Assembly (NCBI GenBank): GCA_024403235.1 | Contig: JAKSSF010000013.1 | Span: 1 to 63,725 of the forward strand | Source: Lachnospiraceae bacterium | GTDB taxonomy: Bacteria > Bacillota > Clostridia > Lachnospirales > Lachnospiraceae | Direction: 5' to 3' | DNA: 63,725 nucleotides | Part shown: in pieces, positions 43,844 to 52,084 of the stretch | How the letters are laid out: each line of letters opens with the position of its first letter | How positions within the stretch are numbered: position 1 is the stretch's first letter | Position numbers and translations under genes: made by a program | Notes under the pieces: generated by a model | Database searches by the model: none | Told to the model about the DNA's origin: nothing | The model's input: the letters and a program-made list of their open reading frames with translations, nothing else

Positions 43844-43972
43844 TCAGAGTCAAGCGATTTTGGATATACATCTGGATGATAAGCTTGCTTATACAGGCAG
43901 ATGTATATCCAAAATCATTTGGCGGATACGCCACAGTTCGAAAAACCTATGGTTTTTCGAACTTGACTCTGA
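43844..43972. repeat. Cloverleaf-like inverted-repeat element
   Basis: Four nested or adjacent perfect stems fill 129 bases between the PrcB-like gene and pyrC. The outer stem is TCAGAGTCAAG (43844-43854) with CTTGACTCTGA (43962-43972). A 19-bp arm pairs 43856-43874 with 43898-43916 and continues through ATAAGC/GCTTAT. A small TGGCG-GATA-CGCCA hairpin lies at 43920-43933, and a 12-bp arm GTTCGAAAAACC/GGTTTTTCGAAC at 43936-43962. There is no coding frame and no resemblance to tRNA. It could be a MITE-like mobile element or a structured RNA; I recognise no known family. Confidence 0.75.
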
Positions 43973-44014
43973 CCATATACCATATCAATAACAAAGAAAG
44001 GCTAGTACCCCCAA

Positions 44015-45307
44015 ATGCTTTGGATTAAAAACGGCTATTGCATAGACCCTTCTATTTCCTGGGAAGGGTATGCAGACATTGCCATTGCTGATGGCAAAAT
44101 CGTAAAAGTAATCAAAGAGAAGGAACGACAGGAGCATTACCCAGGAGAGGAAGAGGCCACTGTAGTGGATGCAAAAGGACTTTACATTGGGCCAGGTTTG
44201 GTAGATGTTCATGTCCATTTTAGAGATCCCGGATTTACCTATAAAGAAGATATCGAAAGTGGAGCAAAGGCAGCTGCAAAAGGAGGCTTTACCACTGTAG
44301 TACTGATGGCCAATACCAAGCCCTGCGTAGACACAGAAGAAACCCTTCGCTATGTTTTGGAAAAAGGAAAACAGACGGCTATACATGTGGAAACCTGTGC
44401 CAGCGTATCCAAAGGACTGCAGGGAAAAGAACTGGTAGATTTTACCGGTCTTTACGAAGCCGGCGCAGTAGGATTTACAGATGATGGCATTCCTTTGATG
44501 GAGGTTTCTATTCTAAAGAAGGCCATGGAGGAAAGCAAAAAGCTTTCTGCTCCCATCAGTCTCCACGAAGAAGATCCCAGCCTAATTACCAATAATGGTA
44601 TCAATCGAGGACAAGCCTCAGAACATTTTGGGATAGGGGGCTCTCCCAGAGAAGCAGAAATCTCTTTGGTAAAAAGAGATTTGGCCATTGCCATAGAAAC
44701 CGGTGCCATTGTGAATATTCAGCATGTCAGCTGTAAAGAAACAGTGGACCTTTTACGGGAAGCAAAAAAACAAAGTCAAAGGATTCATGGAGAAGCCACA
44801 CCCCATCATTTCTCTTTAACAGAGGAAGCGGCCATACAGCATGGTACCTTGGGGAAAATGAACCCTCCGCTTCGTACAGAAGCAGACAGACAGGCGATTA
44901 TTGCTGGCCTGCAGGATGGTACTTTAGATATTATTGCAACAGACCATGCGCCCCATAGTGCAGAAGAAAAGGCCAAAGAAATCACCCAGGCTCCCAGTGG
45001 TATTTTAGGATTGGAAACAGCCTTTGGGTTAGCTGTTACAGAATTGGTAGAACCGGGCTTTTTAACCTACCTGCAGTTATTTGATAGAATGAGTTTAGCA
45101 CCTGCAAAACTATATGGATTACCTGCAGGTACTATACAGGAAGGGGCAGCAGGGGATTTAATCCTGTTTGATCCAAAGGAAACCTTCCAGGTGGATCGTT
45201 TCCTTTCCAAATCTCAAAATTCCCCTTTCCAGGGTCGAAAGTTGCAAGGAAAAATCAAGCAGACCTATTGTGCAGGCTGCCTTGTATATGACACGCAGCG
45301 CATTTGA
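44015..45307 (+). CDS. pyrC: Dihydroorotase
   Basis: PyrC cyclises carbamoyl-aspartate to dihydroorotate in pyrimidine synthesis. The 430-residue protein is a class I amidohydrolase with the metal site DVHVHFRDPGFTYKEDI, later histidines in NIQHVSC and GEATPHHFSLTEE, and the IIATDHAPHSAEEK motif with the catalytic aspartate. The N-terminal IKNGYCIDPS and C-terminal beta segment are typical. Its ribosome site is weak (GAAAGG). It begins the pyrC-pyrK-pyrD operon, 14 bases before pyrK. I saw no PyrR-type attenuator upstream; a cloverleaf-like element lies there instead. Confidence 0.94.
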   Translation: MLWIKNGYCIDPSISWEGYADIAIADGKIVKVIKEKERQEHYPGEEEATVVDAKGLYIGPGLVDVHVHFRDPGFTYKEDIESGAKAAAKGGFTTVVLMANTKPCVDTEETLRYVLEKGKQTAIHVETCASVSKGLQGKELVDFTGLYEAGAVGFTDDGIPLMEVSILKKAMEESKKLSAPISLHEEDPSLITNNGINRGQASEHFGIGGSPREAEISLVKRDLAIAIETGAIVNIQHVSCKETVDLLREAKKQSQRIHGEATPHHFSLTEEAAIQHGTLGKMNPPLRTEADRQAIIAGLQDGTLDIIATDHAPHSAEEKAKEITQAPSGILGLETAFGLAVTELVEPGFLTYLQLFDRMSLAPAKLYGLPAGTIQEGAAGDLILFDPKETFQVDRFLSKSQNSPFQGRKLQGKIKQTYCAGCLVYDTQRI

Positions 45308-45321
45308 AAGGATGAGTAAAT

Positions 45322-46092
45322 ATGGAACAGAAGAAAAAACAAGTGGCTATCGTTCGTAGCCAGGAAAAAATTGCAGAAGGCATCTTTGATATGTGGATTC
45401 AAACAGATTTGGCCAAGACTGCTCACGCAGGTCAATTCATTGGAGTGTATCCCAAAGACAAAAGTACGCTGCTTCCCAGACCTATCAGTATTTGCCAAGT
45501 AGATGAAGAAGGATTGCGTATCGTCTATCGTATCGCCGGAAAAGGAACCGCAGAATTTTCCACCTATCAAAAAGGGGATACTATTACCATATTAGGAGTT
45601 TTGGGAAATGGTTTTCCGGTAGAACAGGGTACTGGAAAAAAAGCCGTTTTATTAGGCGGCGGAATTGGAATTCCCCCTATGCTACAGTTGGCAAAAGCGT
45701 TAGGAGGTCAGGCAACTGTGGTAGCCGGCTACCGCAATCAGGATTTATTTTTAGAGAAAGATTTGAAAGAAAACAGTACCTTGGTGATTGCCACAGAGGA
45801 TGGCAGCGTGGGAACCAAAGGAAATGTTTTGACCGCCATGAAAGAACAGAATATTGACGCAGATGTCATTTTTGCCTGTGGACCTATGCCTATGTTAAAA
45901 GCCATCAAAACATATGCAGAAGAGAAAAATATTCCTGCGTATGTTTCTTTGGAAGAACGCATGGCTTGTGGAGTAGGTGCTTGCTTAGGCTGTGTGTGCA
46001 AAACCAAGGAAGTGGACCATCATTCTCATGTAAATAATGCCAGAATTTGCACCGATGGACCGGTATTTTTGGCGTCTGATTTGGATCTATAG
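45322..46092 (+). CDS. pyrK: Dihydroorotate dehydrogenase electron-transfer subunit
   Basis: PyrK carries FAD and a [2Fe-2S] cluster and passes electrons from PyrD to NAD+. The 256-residue protein has the FAD-binding RPISICQVDEEGLRIVYRI, the nucleotide fold with LLGGGIGIPPMLQLAKAL, CGPMPMLKAIK, and a C-terminal cluster site with cysteines in MACGVGACLGCVCKT and a later RIC. Its presence shows that PyrD is the class 1B, NAD-dependent enzyme. It is followed after 14 bases by pyrD with a GGAGG ribosome site. Confidence 0.94.
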   Translation: MEQKKKQVAIVRSQEKIAEGIFDMWIQTDLAKTAHAGQFIGVYPKDKSTLLPRPISICQVDEEGLRIVYRIAGKGTAEFSTYQKGDTITILGVLGNGFPVEQGTGKKAVLLGGGIGIPPMLQLAKALGGQATVVAGYRNQDLFLEKDLKENSTLVIATEDGSVGTKGNVLTAMKEQNIDADVIFACGPMPMLKAIKTYAEEKNIPAYVSLEERMACGVGACLGCVCKTKEVDHHSHVNNARICTDGPVFLASDLDL

Positions 46093-46106
46093 GAGGAAAT
46101 GGTAGG

Positions 46107-47009
46107 ATGAATACAAGTGTAACAATTGCCGGTGTAAATTTGAAGAATCCGGTTATGACCGGTTCCGGAACCTTTGGTTCAGGAATGGAATATAGTGATT
46201 TTGTAGATTTGAATCGTCTTGGTGCAGTAGTGACCAAAGGCGTTGCTAATGTGCCTTGGCCCGGAAACCCAACGCCTCGTGTGGTAGAGGTATATGGTGG
46301 CATGCTAAATGCGATCGGCTTACAAAATCCCGGAATAGATGTATTTATGGAACGGGATTTGGCATTTTTGAAGCAATTTGATACCAAGGTAATAGTAAAT
46401 GTCTGCGGAAAGACTGTAGAGCAATATGTGGAAGTGGTGGAAAAACTGGCAGATTCCGATGTGGCAATGCTGGAAATCAATGTTTCCTGTCCCAATGTTA
46501 AGGAAGGCGCCATTGCCTTTGGACAGGATGCAAAATGCTTATTCGATGTGACAAAGGAAATCAAAGCTAAGGCAAAACAGCCTATTATTATGAAGCTTAG
46601 CCCCAATGTTACCAATATTGCTGAGATGGCAAAGGCAGCAGAGGCAGGCGGCGCAGATGCCATTTCCTTAATCAATACTTTGACCGGTATGAAGATTGAT
46701 ATTTATCGAAGAAAATTTGCGTTAGCCAATAAGACCGGCGGTATGTCCGGTCCTGCCATTAAGCCGGTGGCAGTACGAATGGTATATCAGGCCAGCCACG
46801 CAGTACAGATTCCTGTCATTGGAATGGGCGGTATTCAAAATGCAGAGGACGCTATTGAATTTATGATGGCCGGTGCAACTGCTATTTCTGTAGGTGCTGC
46901 AAACTTCATCAATCCTTACGCAACAGTAGAGATTGTAGAAGGCATCGAACAATTTATGAAAGAGCAAAATATTGCAGATATTAGAGATATCATTGGCTGT
47001 ATAGAATAA
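46107..47009 (+). CDS. pyrD: Dihydroorotate dehydrogenase, class 1B catalytic subunit
   Basis: PyrDB oxidises dihydroorotate to orotate with FMN and needs PyrK. The 300-residue TIM-barrel protein has PVMTGSGTFGSG, the NAIGLQNPGID segment, the catalytic cysteine loop EINVSCPNVKEG, MKLSPNVTNI and the phosphate-binding GMGGIQNAEDAIEFMMAGATAISVG. Sequence and operon position agree. Its terminator forms from bases that also carry the ribosome site of the next gene. Confidence 0.95.
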   Translation: MNTSVTIAGVNLKNPVMTGSGTFGSGMEYSDFVDLNRLGAVVTKGVANVPWPGNPTPRVVEVYGGMLNAIGLQNPGIDVFMERDLAFLKQFDTKVIVNVCGKTVEQYVEVVEKLADSDVAMLEINVSCPNVKEGAIAFGQDAKCLFDVTKEIKAKAKQPIIMKLSPNVTNIAEMAKAAEAGGADAISLINTLTGMKIDIYRRKFALANKTGGMSGPAIKPVAVRMVYQASHAVQIPVIGMGGIQNAEDAIEFMMAGATAISVGAANFINPYATVEIVEGIEQFMKEQNIADIRDIIGCIE

Positions 47010-47021
47010 AAGAGACATAGG

Positions 47022-47075
47022 AAATCTCCCACTTGCATAAACTATAAAAGATAGTTATGTTTTGGGAGGTTTTTT
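47022..47075 (+). terminator. Terminator-like hairpin whose 3' arm is the sipL ribosome site
   Basis: AAATCTCCCA (47022-47031) pairs with TGGGAGGTTT (47063-47072), capped by an inner GCATAAACTAT/ATAGTTATGT stem, and followed by a T-run. The GGGAGG in the 3' arm is also the ribosome site of the ATG at 47077. Read-through transcripts should be poorly translated; a transcript starting inside the hairpin would expose the site. Confidence 0.75.
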
Positions 47076-47076
47076 T

Positions 47077-48633
47077 ATGGAATTTTCGAGAAAAAATATA
47101 CATATGGATCGGATAAAAAGCCAGGCAAATAGCCAAATCGTGGTGGAAGAGGATAAGAATATACCGGAATTAAATCCGGATATTGCCTATCTTTTGACGG
47201 ATTCCGGAAAAGTGGTTTTGGATTTGGTGCAGCCGGAAAAGGGTGTCACCTTGGTACAAGGAAGAGTTTGTTATGACCTGTTGTATTTAACGGAGGAAGA
47301 GGAATCCAGATTATATCCTATTCATGGAGAAATTCCGTTTGAAGAGCGTATTTTTATGGAAGGAGTGGATTTAAGCAGTCAGGTAGAGTGTGATTGTGTT
47401 TTAGAAGATTTAAAGGCAGTGTTGATTCATTCCAGAAAGTGTACCATTCGCGTTATTCTGAATTTGGAAGTTAAGGAAGAGGAAAGCTATGAGCAAGAAG
47501 CCATTATGGATGTGATAGATTCGGAAATCAAAATGGAATTGCAGAAAAAGCAAATGGAAATTTTGGCTTTGGAGAATCAAAGAAGGGAACGGATTACCAT
47601 TCCCTCCGAATTGGAATTACCTGCCAATATGCCTCCTGTGGGAGAACTGATTTGGGCCAGCTGTGTGTTGGAGGAATTTGAATGGACTACCGGTGAGAAT
47701 ACCATTCATCTGCAGGGAGAAGAAAAGGTTCATATGATCTACCAGCAGGAGGATGGAGAAACCAGATTTTATGAGACCACTTTACCCATTCATGAATCGT
47801 TGGAATGTGAAGGGGTAAGTACGGATGCTATTGTAGATATTATCCGTCATAAAGAAGAGTGTAATTGGCATCTGAAAGCAGACTATGATGGAGAAGATAG
47901 GATTTTGGAATTGCAATTGCACCTAGAAATCGGCATGAAAGTGTATAGTGTGAAAAAGTTGGATTGTATTATGGATGCCTATGGCCTGGGAAAAGAGGTT
48001 GTGACCATACAAGGAGAAGGAATGTGCTATCAGTTACTCTATAAAAATATGACCAAAAATAAAATTGCAGGAGAATTAAAATGCAAAGAAGGCGATCTGG
48101 GGATTTTGCAGATTTGTAACTGTCAATTTTGCCCCGGTAAGGTAGAAAAATCCATCGAAGAAAATCGATTAGTGATACAAGGATTTGTAAAAGCATCCTT
48201 GTTATATACAACGGTGGAAAAGGATCACCCTTACGCTTGCTTGCAGGGGAAAATTCCTTTTACACAAGAGATTATGGTACCGGGTATTACGGCAGACAGT
48301 TGTATTCATGTGGATACTTCTTTGGAACAAACCCATGCCTCCCTTTTAGATGGAGAAACCGTATCGGTAAAAGCAGTAGTAACCCATAAAGTGATTGTCC
48401 TGGGAAAAAGAAAAGAACAATTTTTGCAAGACCTGGAATTACGGGAAGGGGACAGAAGAGCTATGGAAGAAATGCCCAGCATGGTAATCTATCGTGCCAA
48501 AGATGGGGATACCATTTGGAATTTAGGCAAGCAGTATGGGGCTTCCTTAGATTCCATTCGCACCTTAAATAATTTAACTTCAGATACCTTACAGGAAGGA
48601 GAGAAGGTATTACTGGTAAAAGAGTTATGTTGA
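47077..48633 (+). CDS. sipL: SipL-like spore morphogenesis protein (DUF3794 repeats and LysM)
   Basis: The 518-residue protein contains DUF3794-type (SipL SPOCS) repeats: in the first ~170 residues (IVVEEDKNIPELNPDIAYLL; GRVCYDLLYLTEE) and again from about 190 to 440 (GMCYQLLYKN; GFVKASLLYTTVEKD). A C-terminal LysM domain follows (VIYRAKDGDTIWNLGKQYGASLDSIRTLNNL). In Clostridioides difficile, SipL binds SpoIVA and is needed for coat assembly around the forespore. No signal peptide is present, consistent with a mother-cell cytoplasmic protein. The ATG at 47077 follows GGGAGG by seven bases; the upstream TTG overlaps that site. Expression is expected in sporulation. Confidence 0.87.
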   Translation: MEFSRKNIHMDRIKSQANSQIVVEEDKNIPELNPDIAYLLTDSGKVVLDLVQPEKGVTLVQGRVCYDLLYLTEEEESRLYPIHGEIPFEERIFMEGVDLSSQVECDCVLEDLKAVLIHSRKCTIRVILNLEVKEEESYEQEAIMDVIDSEIKMELQKKQMEILALENQRRERITIPSELELPANMPPVGELIWASCVLEEFEWTTGENTIHLQGEEKVHMIYQQEDGETRFYETTLPIHESLECEGVSTDAIVDIIRHKEECNWHLKADYDGEDRILELQLHLEIGMKVYSVKKLDCIMDAYGLGKEVVTIQGEGMCYQLLYKNMTKNKIAGELKCKEGDLGILQICNCQFCPGKVEKSIEENRLVIQGFVKASLLYTTVEKDHPYACLQGKIPFTQEIMVPGITADSCIHVDTSLEQTHASLLDGETVSVKAVVTHKVIVLGKRKEQFLQDLELREGDRRAMEEMPSMVIYRAKDGDTIWNLGKQYGASLDSIRTLNNLTSDTLQEGEKVLLVKELC

Positions 48634-48660
48634 CCAAAATAATAACAGAAAATCCATTGT

Positions 48661-48697
48661 TTGCATATGAAAACAATTTATGGTATATTGTATACAA
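48661..48697 (+). promoter_or_regulatory. ispE/gntR promoter with a FadR-type GntR operator
   Basis: TTGCAT (48661-48666), a 17-base spacer and TATATT (48684-48689) form a promoter. TTGTATACAA (48688-48697), a perfect palindrome of the FadR/FCD-type operator class, overlaps the end of the -10 box. The FCD-type regulator gene at 49737 is the obvious candidate to bind it. Confidence 0.62.
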
Positions 48698-48722
48698 AAT
48701 ACAAATGGCGTCATTGCAAGAG

Positions 48723-48748
48723 CTATGTTTTACCCCGAAAAAACATAG
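48723..48748 (+). promoter_or_regulatory. Leader hairpin upstream of ispE
   Basis: CTATGTTTT (48723-48731) pairs with AAAACATAG (48740-48748) in the 5' leader. There is no following T-run, so it is more likely a stability or initiation element than a terminator. Confidence 0.45.
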
Positions 48749-48809
48749 TATATGCTACGGGCAATTTTAAATGCACCGACGTTCTCCAAAAAGAAATGGA
48801 AATACAATT

Positions 48810-49700
48810 ATGAAAAAACTTACTATACAAGGGATGGCAAAAATCAATTTAGGATTGGATGTGATTCGTCGCAGAGAGGACGGTTACCATGAAGTAAAAA
48901 TGGTGATGCAGACCCTAAATCTTTGCGACACCTTAACCATAGAAAAATCAGATACCCCATCCATAACCATTCAGGTGGGAACTGCTCCCTTACCAGCAGA
49001 TGAGAATAATTTGATTTATAAAAGTGCAAACTTACTAATGCAGCATTGTAATCTTTCTCTGGGGGTTTCTATTTCCTTGCAAAAGGAGATTCCCATTGCG
49101 GCAGGTATGGCCGGTGGCAGTACAGATGCGGCAGCCACCTTGTTAGGAATGAATCAACTTTTTGCGTTAGGATTATCCTTAGAGGAGCTGCAAAAATTAG
49201 GAGTAAAAATTGGTGCCGATGTACCCTATTGTTTACAAGGTGGTACGGCTTTGTCAGAGGGCATTGGAGAAATCCTTACTACATTGCCTGCTGCACCGGA
49301 TTGCTTTGTGGTAGTTGGGAAACCGGAGCTTAGTGTTAGTACCAAATATGTTTACGAAAATCTTCATGCCAATTCTTTGCAATACCATCCGGATATTGAT
49401 GGTATGGTAGTTGCCATTACAAACAAGGATTTAGATGGCATTACAAAGCGTATGGAGAATGTGTTGGAAACTGTCACAGAAAAAGAATACCCTGTGATTA
49501 CAGATATCAAAGATTTATTGAAAGAAAAGGGAGCAGAAAATGCCTTGATGAGCGGCAGTGGCCCCACCGTATTTGGTATTTTCACAGAAGAAAAAAGAGC
49601 CCGGGAGGCAAGAGAAGCCTTACAACAATCCGGTCTTGTAAAACAAAGTTTTGTGACAACTTTTAGTGATAGAACGGGAATTGTAGTGTCGAAAGAGTAG
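48810..49700 (+). CDS. ispE: 4-diphosphocytidyl-2-C-methyl-D-erythritol kinase
   Basis: IspE phosphorylates CDP-ME in the MEP pathway to isoprenoids. The 296-residue GHMP kinase has the opening AKINLGLDVIRRREDGYHEVKMVMQTL, the ATP loop IPIAAGMAGGSTDAAATLLG, GADVPYCLQGGTALSEGIGE and the C-terminal MSGSGPTVFGIF. I prefer ATG 48810, which gives the standard MKKLTIQGMAKINLG start; a frame from 48771 adds 13 residues. Its ribosome site is weak. The GntR gene follows 36 bases later and is probably co-transcribed. Confidence 0.93.
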   Translation: MKKLTIQGMAKINLGLDVIRRREDGYHEVKMVMQTLNLCDTLTIEKSDTPSITIQVGTAPLPADENNLIYKSANLLMQHCNLSLGVSISLQKEIPIAAGMAGGSTDAAATLLGMNQLFALGLSLEELQKLGVKIGADVPYCLQGGTALSEGIGEILTTLPAAPDCFVVVGKPELSVSTKYVYENLHANSLQYHPDIDGMVVAITNKDLDGITKRMENVLETVTEKEYPVITDIKDLLKEKGAENALMSGSGPTVFGIFTEEKRAREAREALQQSGLVKQSFVTTFSDRTGIVVSKE

Positions 49701-49736
49701 TGTTACCAGAAGGCCAATATTACGAAGGAGAAGAAT

Positions 49737-50423
49737 ATGACCATTCAGTTTGAAGAAAGTGATGCTTTTTTACCTTTAAGAGATGTAGTGGTTAAAACCC
49801 TGCGGCAGCAGATTTTAACAGGAAAATTAAAACCCGGAGAGAGACTATTGGAAATCCATTTGGCAGAGGAGCTGGGAGTAAGCCGTACACCCATTCGAGA
49901 AGCCATCCGTAAATTGGAGTTAGAAGGATTGGTTACCATGATTCCCAGACGAGGCGCAGAGGTGGCACAGATTTCTGAAAAAGGGATGTCGGATGTATTG
50001 GAGGTTCGAAAGGCTTTAGATAGTTTGGCCGGAGAACTGGCCTGTGCCCGCATTACAGAAGGGGAAAAGGAACAGTTACGAGAAGCCTGTCTGGATTTTG
50101 AAAAAGCCATTGCTACTAAGGATAAAGCAAAAATTGCAAAAGCAGATGTGGTCTTCCACAACATTATCACAGAGGCAACCAGAAATATTCGTCTGGCACA
50201 GCTTTTGAATAATTTGTCGGAGCAGATGTATCGGTATCGCTTTGAATATATCAAGGACGAAAATCAGCACAAGGCATTGGCAGAAGAACACAAGCGAATC
50301 TACGAGGCCATTCGTGATAATAAACCGGAACAGGCTGTAGAGGCTTTGAAAAATCATATTGATAATCAGGAAAAAACCATTGTCCGTCAGATTATGTTAA
50401 ATCGGGCAAAAAATATGGAATAA
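49737..50423 (+). CDS. GntR-family transcriptional regulator (FCD type)
   Basis: The 228-residue protein has an N-terminal winged helix (~10-78; LRQQILTGKLKPGERLLEIHLAEELGVSRTPIREAIRKLELEGLV) and an all-helical FCD ligand-binding domain (~88-215; VLEVRKALDSLAGELACARI ... FHNIITEATRN ... EEHKRIYEAI). FCD regulators usually bind small carboxylates, often with a metal, and repress neighbouring genes. Here the neighbours are ispE and cell-wall genes, which is unusual for the family, so the ligand cannot be guessed. A matching operator-like palindrome lies in the promoter of the operon, suggesting autorepression. Confidence 0.9.
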   Translation: MTIQFEESDAFLPLRDVVVKTLRQQILTGKLKPGERLLEIHLAEELGVSRTPIREAIRKLELEGLVTMIPRRGAEVAQISEKGMSDVLEVRKALDSLAGELACARITEGEKEQLREACLDFEKAIATKDKAKIAKADVVFHNIITEATRNIRLAQLLNNLSEQMYRYRFEYIKDENQHKALAEEHKRIYEAIRDNKPEQAVEALKNHIDNQEKTIVRQIMLNRAKNME

Positions 50424-50489
50424 GAAAACAAGAGTAGGCAATACTTTTATCAATCACCTTTTAGCGTGTAAAAAAGAAAGGAAAGAAGC

Positions 50490-50714
50490 ATGAAAGAGTA
50501 TTGCCAGACAATTGCACTGTGGCTTTTGGCAGTGATGCTTTGGAGCGCCTTATATCCCAAATACAGTTTGCTGGAAGAAAGCTATTATCATGTAGAAAAT
50601 GGATATCAGGTGGAACAAGATGCTGAACGGGATTTTTGGAGTATTATGAAAGCAAAATATCCCCAGGTAAAAGTAGAAAGCAAGCTGTGGGAATTATGGT
50701 GTAAGAAAAAATAG
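50490..50714 (+). CDS. Small membrane-anchored protein of unknown function
   Basis: The 74-residue product has one N-terminal hydrophobic helix (~6-24) and a charged tail with WSIMKAKYP and LWELWCKKK. I do not recognise the family. It has an AAAGGAAAG ribosome site, ordinary codon use and lies between gntR and murI on the same strand with short gaps, so it is probably real. The tail would face outside or the cytoplasm depending on topology, which cannot be settled here. Confidence 0.55.
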   Translation: MKEYCQTIALWLLAVMLWSALYPKYSLLEESYYHVENGYQVEQDAERDFWSIMKAKYPQVKVESKLWELWCKKK

Positions 50715-50747
50715 TAGAAAAGATTCAATCAGAAAAGAGGTCTGTTC

Positions 50748-51587
50748 ATGGAAGCAGCAATAGAGCAGGATAAAACAAAATTACCCATTGGTGTGTTTGA
50801 TTCCGGAGTGGGTGGGTTAACCGTTGTACGGGAAATTATGCGCCAGATTCCCAATGAAAGCATTGTATACTTTGGGGATACCGCCAGAGTACCTTATGGT
50901 GGAAAATCGAAAGAAACGGTTACCAAATATTCCAGGCAGATTGTTCGTTTTTTGCAGGAGCAGCAGGTAAAGGCCATTGTAGTGGCATGTAATACTGCCA
51001 GTGCGTATGCTTTAGAAGCCTTGGAGGAAGAAACCCATCTGCCAATCATTGGTGTAGTAAAGCCGGGAGCTAAAACTGCAGTAGAGACCACCAGAAATGG
51101 AAAAATTGGTGTTATCGCTACCAAAGGAACCATTCGCAGTGAAATATATACCCAGTACATACAACAGTTAAATCAGAATGCCCAGGTGGTAGGAAAGGCC
51201 TGTCCCTTATTTGTTTCCCTTGTGGAAGAAGGACTATTAGAAGATCCTGTAACAGAAGAAATCGCGCAACGCTATTTAAGTGGTTTGATAGATGTGGGAA
51301 TTGATACCTTGATTCTTGGCTGTACCCATTATCCCCTAATTCGTTCTACCGTAGGAAAGGTAATGGGACCGGAAGTAAGTTTGGTAAATCCTGCCTATGA
51401 AACCGCCAAAGAGTTGAAGGAATTGCTAGAAGAACATCATATTTTACGGTCAGATAAGCCTGCTCTTGGAACCAATCAGTATCGCTTTTTTGTTAGCGAT
51501 GGAGCCGGAGATTTTCAAGAATTTGCCAATTCTATTTTCAAATATGGTGTATTATCTGCCAAAGAAATTGATATCGAGAAATATTAA
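50748..51587 (+). CDS. murI: Glutamate racemase
   Basis: MurI interconverts L- and D-glutamate for peptidoglycan. The 279-residue protein has the N-terminal IGVFDSGVGGLTVVREI, the substrate loop VYFGDTARVPYGGKS, the first catalytic cysteine in VVACNTASA and the second in LGCTHYPLI, with a C-terminal HHIL...FFVSDGAGDF segment. It is followed nine bases later by a DUF1934 gene. Confidence 0.94.
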   Translation: MEAAIEQDKTKLPIGVFDSGVGGLTVVREIMRQIPNESIVYFGDTARVPYGGKSKETVTKYSRQIVRFLQEQQVKAIVVACNTASAYALEALEEETHLPIIGVVKPGAKTAVETTRNGKIGVIATKGTIRSEIYTQYIQQLNQNAQVVGKACPLFVSLVEEGLLEDPVTEEIAQRYLSGLIDVGIDTLILGCTHYPLIRSTVGKVMGPEVSLVNPAYETAKELKELLEEHHILRSDKPALGTNQYRFFVSDGAGDFQEFANSIFKYGVLSAKEIDIEKY

Positions 51588-51596
51588 AGGTGTAAT

Positions 51597-52040
51597 ATGA
51601 CAAAAGAGGTTTTAGTGGCCGTAAAAGGGCTGCAATTTGCGTCCGGAGAAGAAGGGGAAGAAATCGAAAGCATTTATCCCGGACAGTATTATGAAAAAAA
51701 CGGTGCTCGTTATATTTTATATGAAGAACCCATGGAAGGCTATGATCAGGTCACCAAAGTGACAATAAAAATCAAGCCTACGGAAATGGTTCTGACAAAA
51801 AAGGGTATTATCAATGTCCGCATGGATTTTGTAGAAAAGCAAAAGAATATGACCAATTATCAAACCCCATTTGGCAGCTTGTTATTTGGCGTGGACACTT
51901 CTTCTATTCAGATCCAGGAAAAAGAGGATGACCTACAAATTCAGGTGGATTATGTGTTGGATTTGAATTATGAATACCTATCCGATTGTAAAATTGAAAT
52001 CCTTGTAAAGCCCAAAGAAGAGGGCATTGCATTACAGTAA
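51597..52040 (+). CDS. DUF1934 (YwiB-like) beta-barrel protein
   Basis: The 147-residue protein has the DUF1934 pattern: an early beta strand with VLVAVKGLQFASGEEGEEIESIYPGQYYEKNGARYILYEE, a central TKVTIKIKPTEMVLTKKG and a final LDLNYEYLSDCKIEILVK. The family adopts a small lipocalin-like barrel and has no defined function. In Bacillus, ywiB lies beside argS; here the neighbour is murI. It is cytoplasmic, with no signal peptide, and is followed by a bidirectional terminator. Confidence 0.8.
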   Translation: MTKEVLVAVKGLQFASGEEGEEIESIYPGQYYEKNGARYILYEEPMEGYDQVTKVTIKIKPTEMVLTKKGIINVRMDFVEKQKNMTNYQTPFGSLLFGVDTSSIQIQEKEDDLQIQVDYVLDLNYEYLSDCKIEILVKPKEEGIALQ

Positions 52041-52075
52041 AAAACTCCCAAAGAAATCTCTTTGGGAGTTTTGTC
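52041..52075. terminator. Bidirectional terminator
   Basis: AAAACTCCCAAAGA (52041-52054) pairs perfectly with TCTTTGGGAGTTTT (52059-52072) around a 4-base loop; it serves the convergent genes on both sides. Confidence 0.92.
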
Positions 52076-52084
52076 ATTTCTGAA

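Noticed and set aside
43973..44014. PyrR-type attenuator before pyrC.
   Set aside because: No PyrR-binding hairpin sequence or antiterminator/terminator pair was found; the upstream cloverleaf does not match it.
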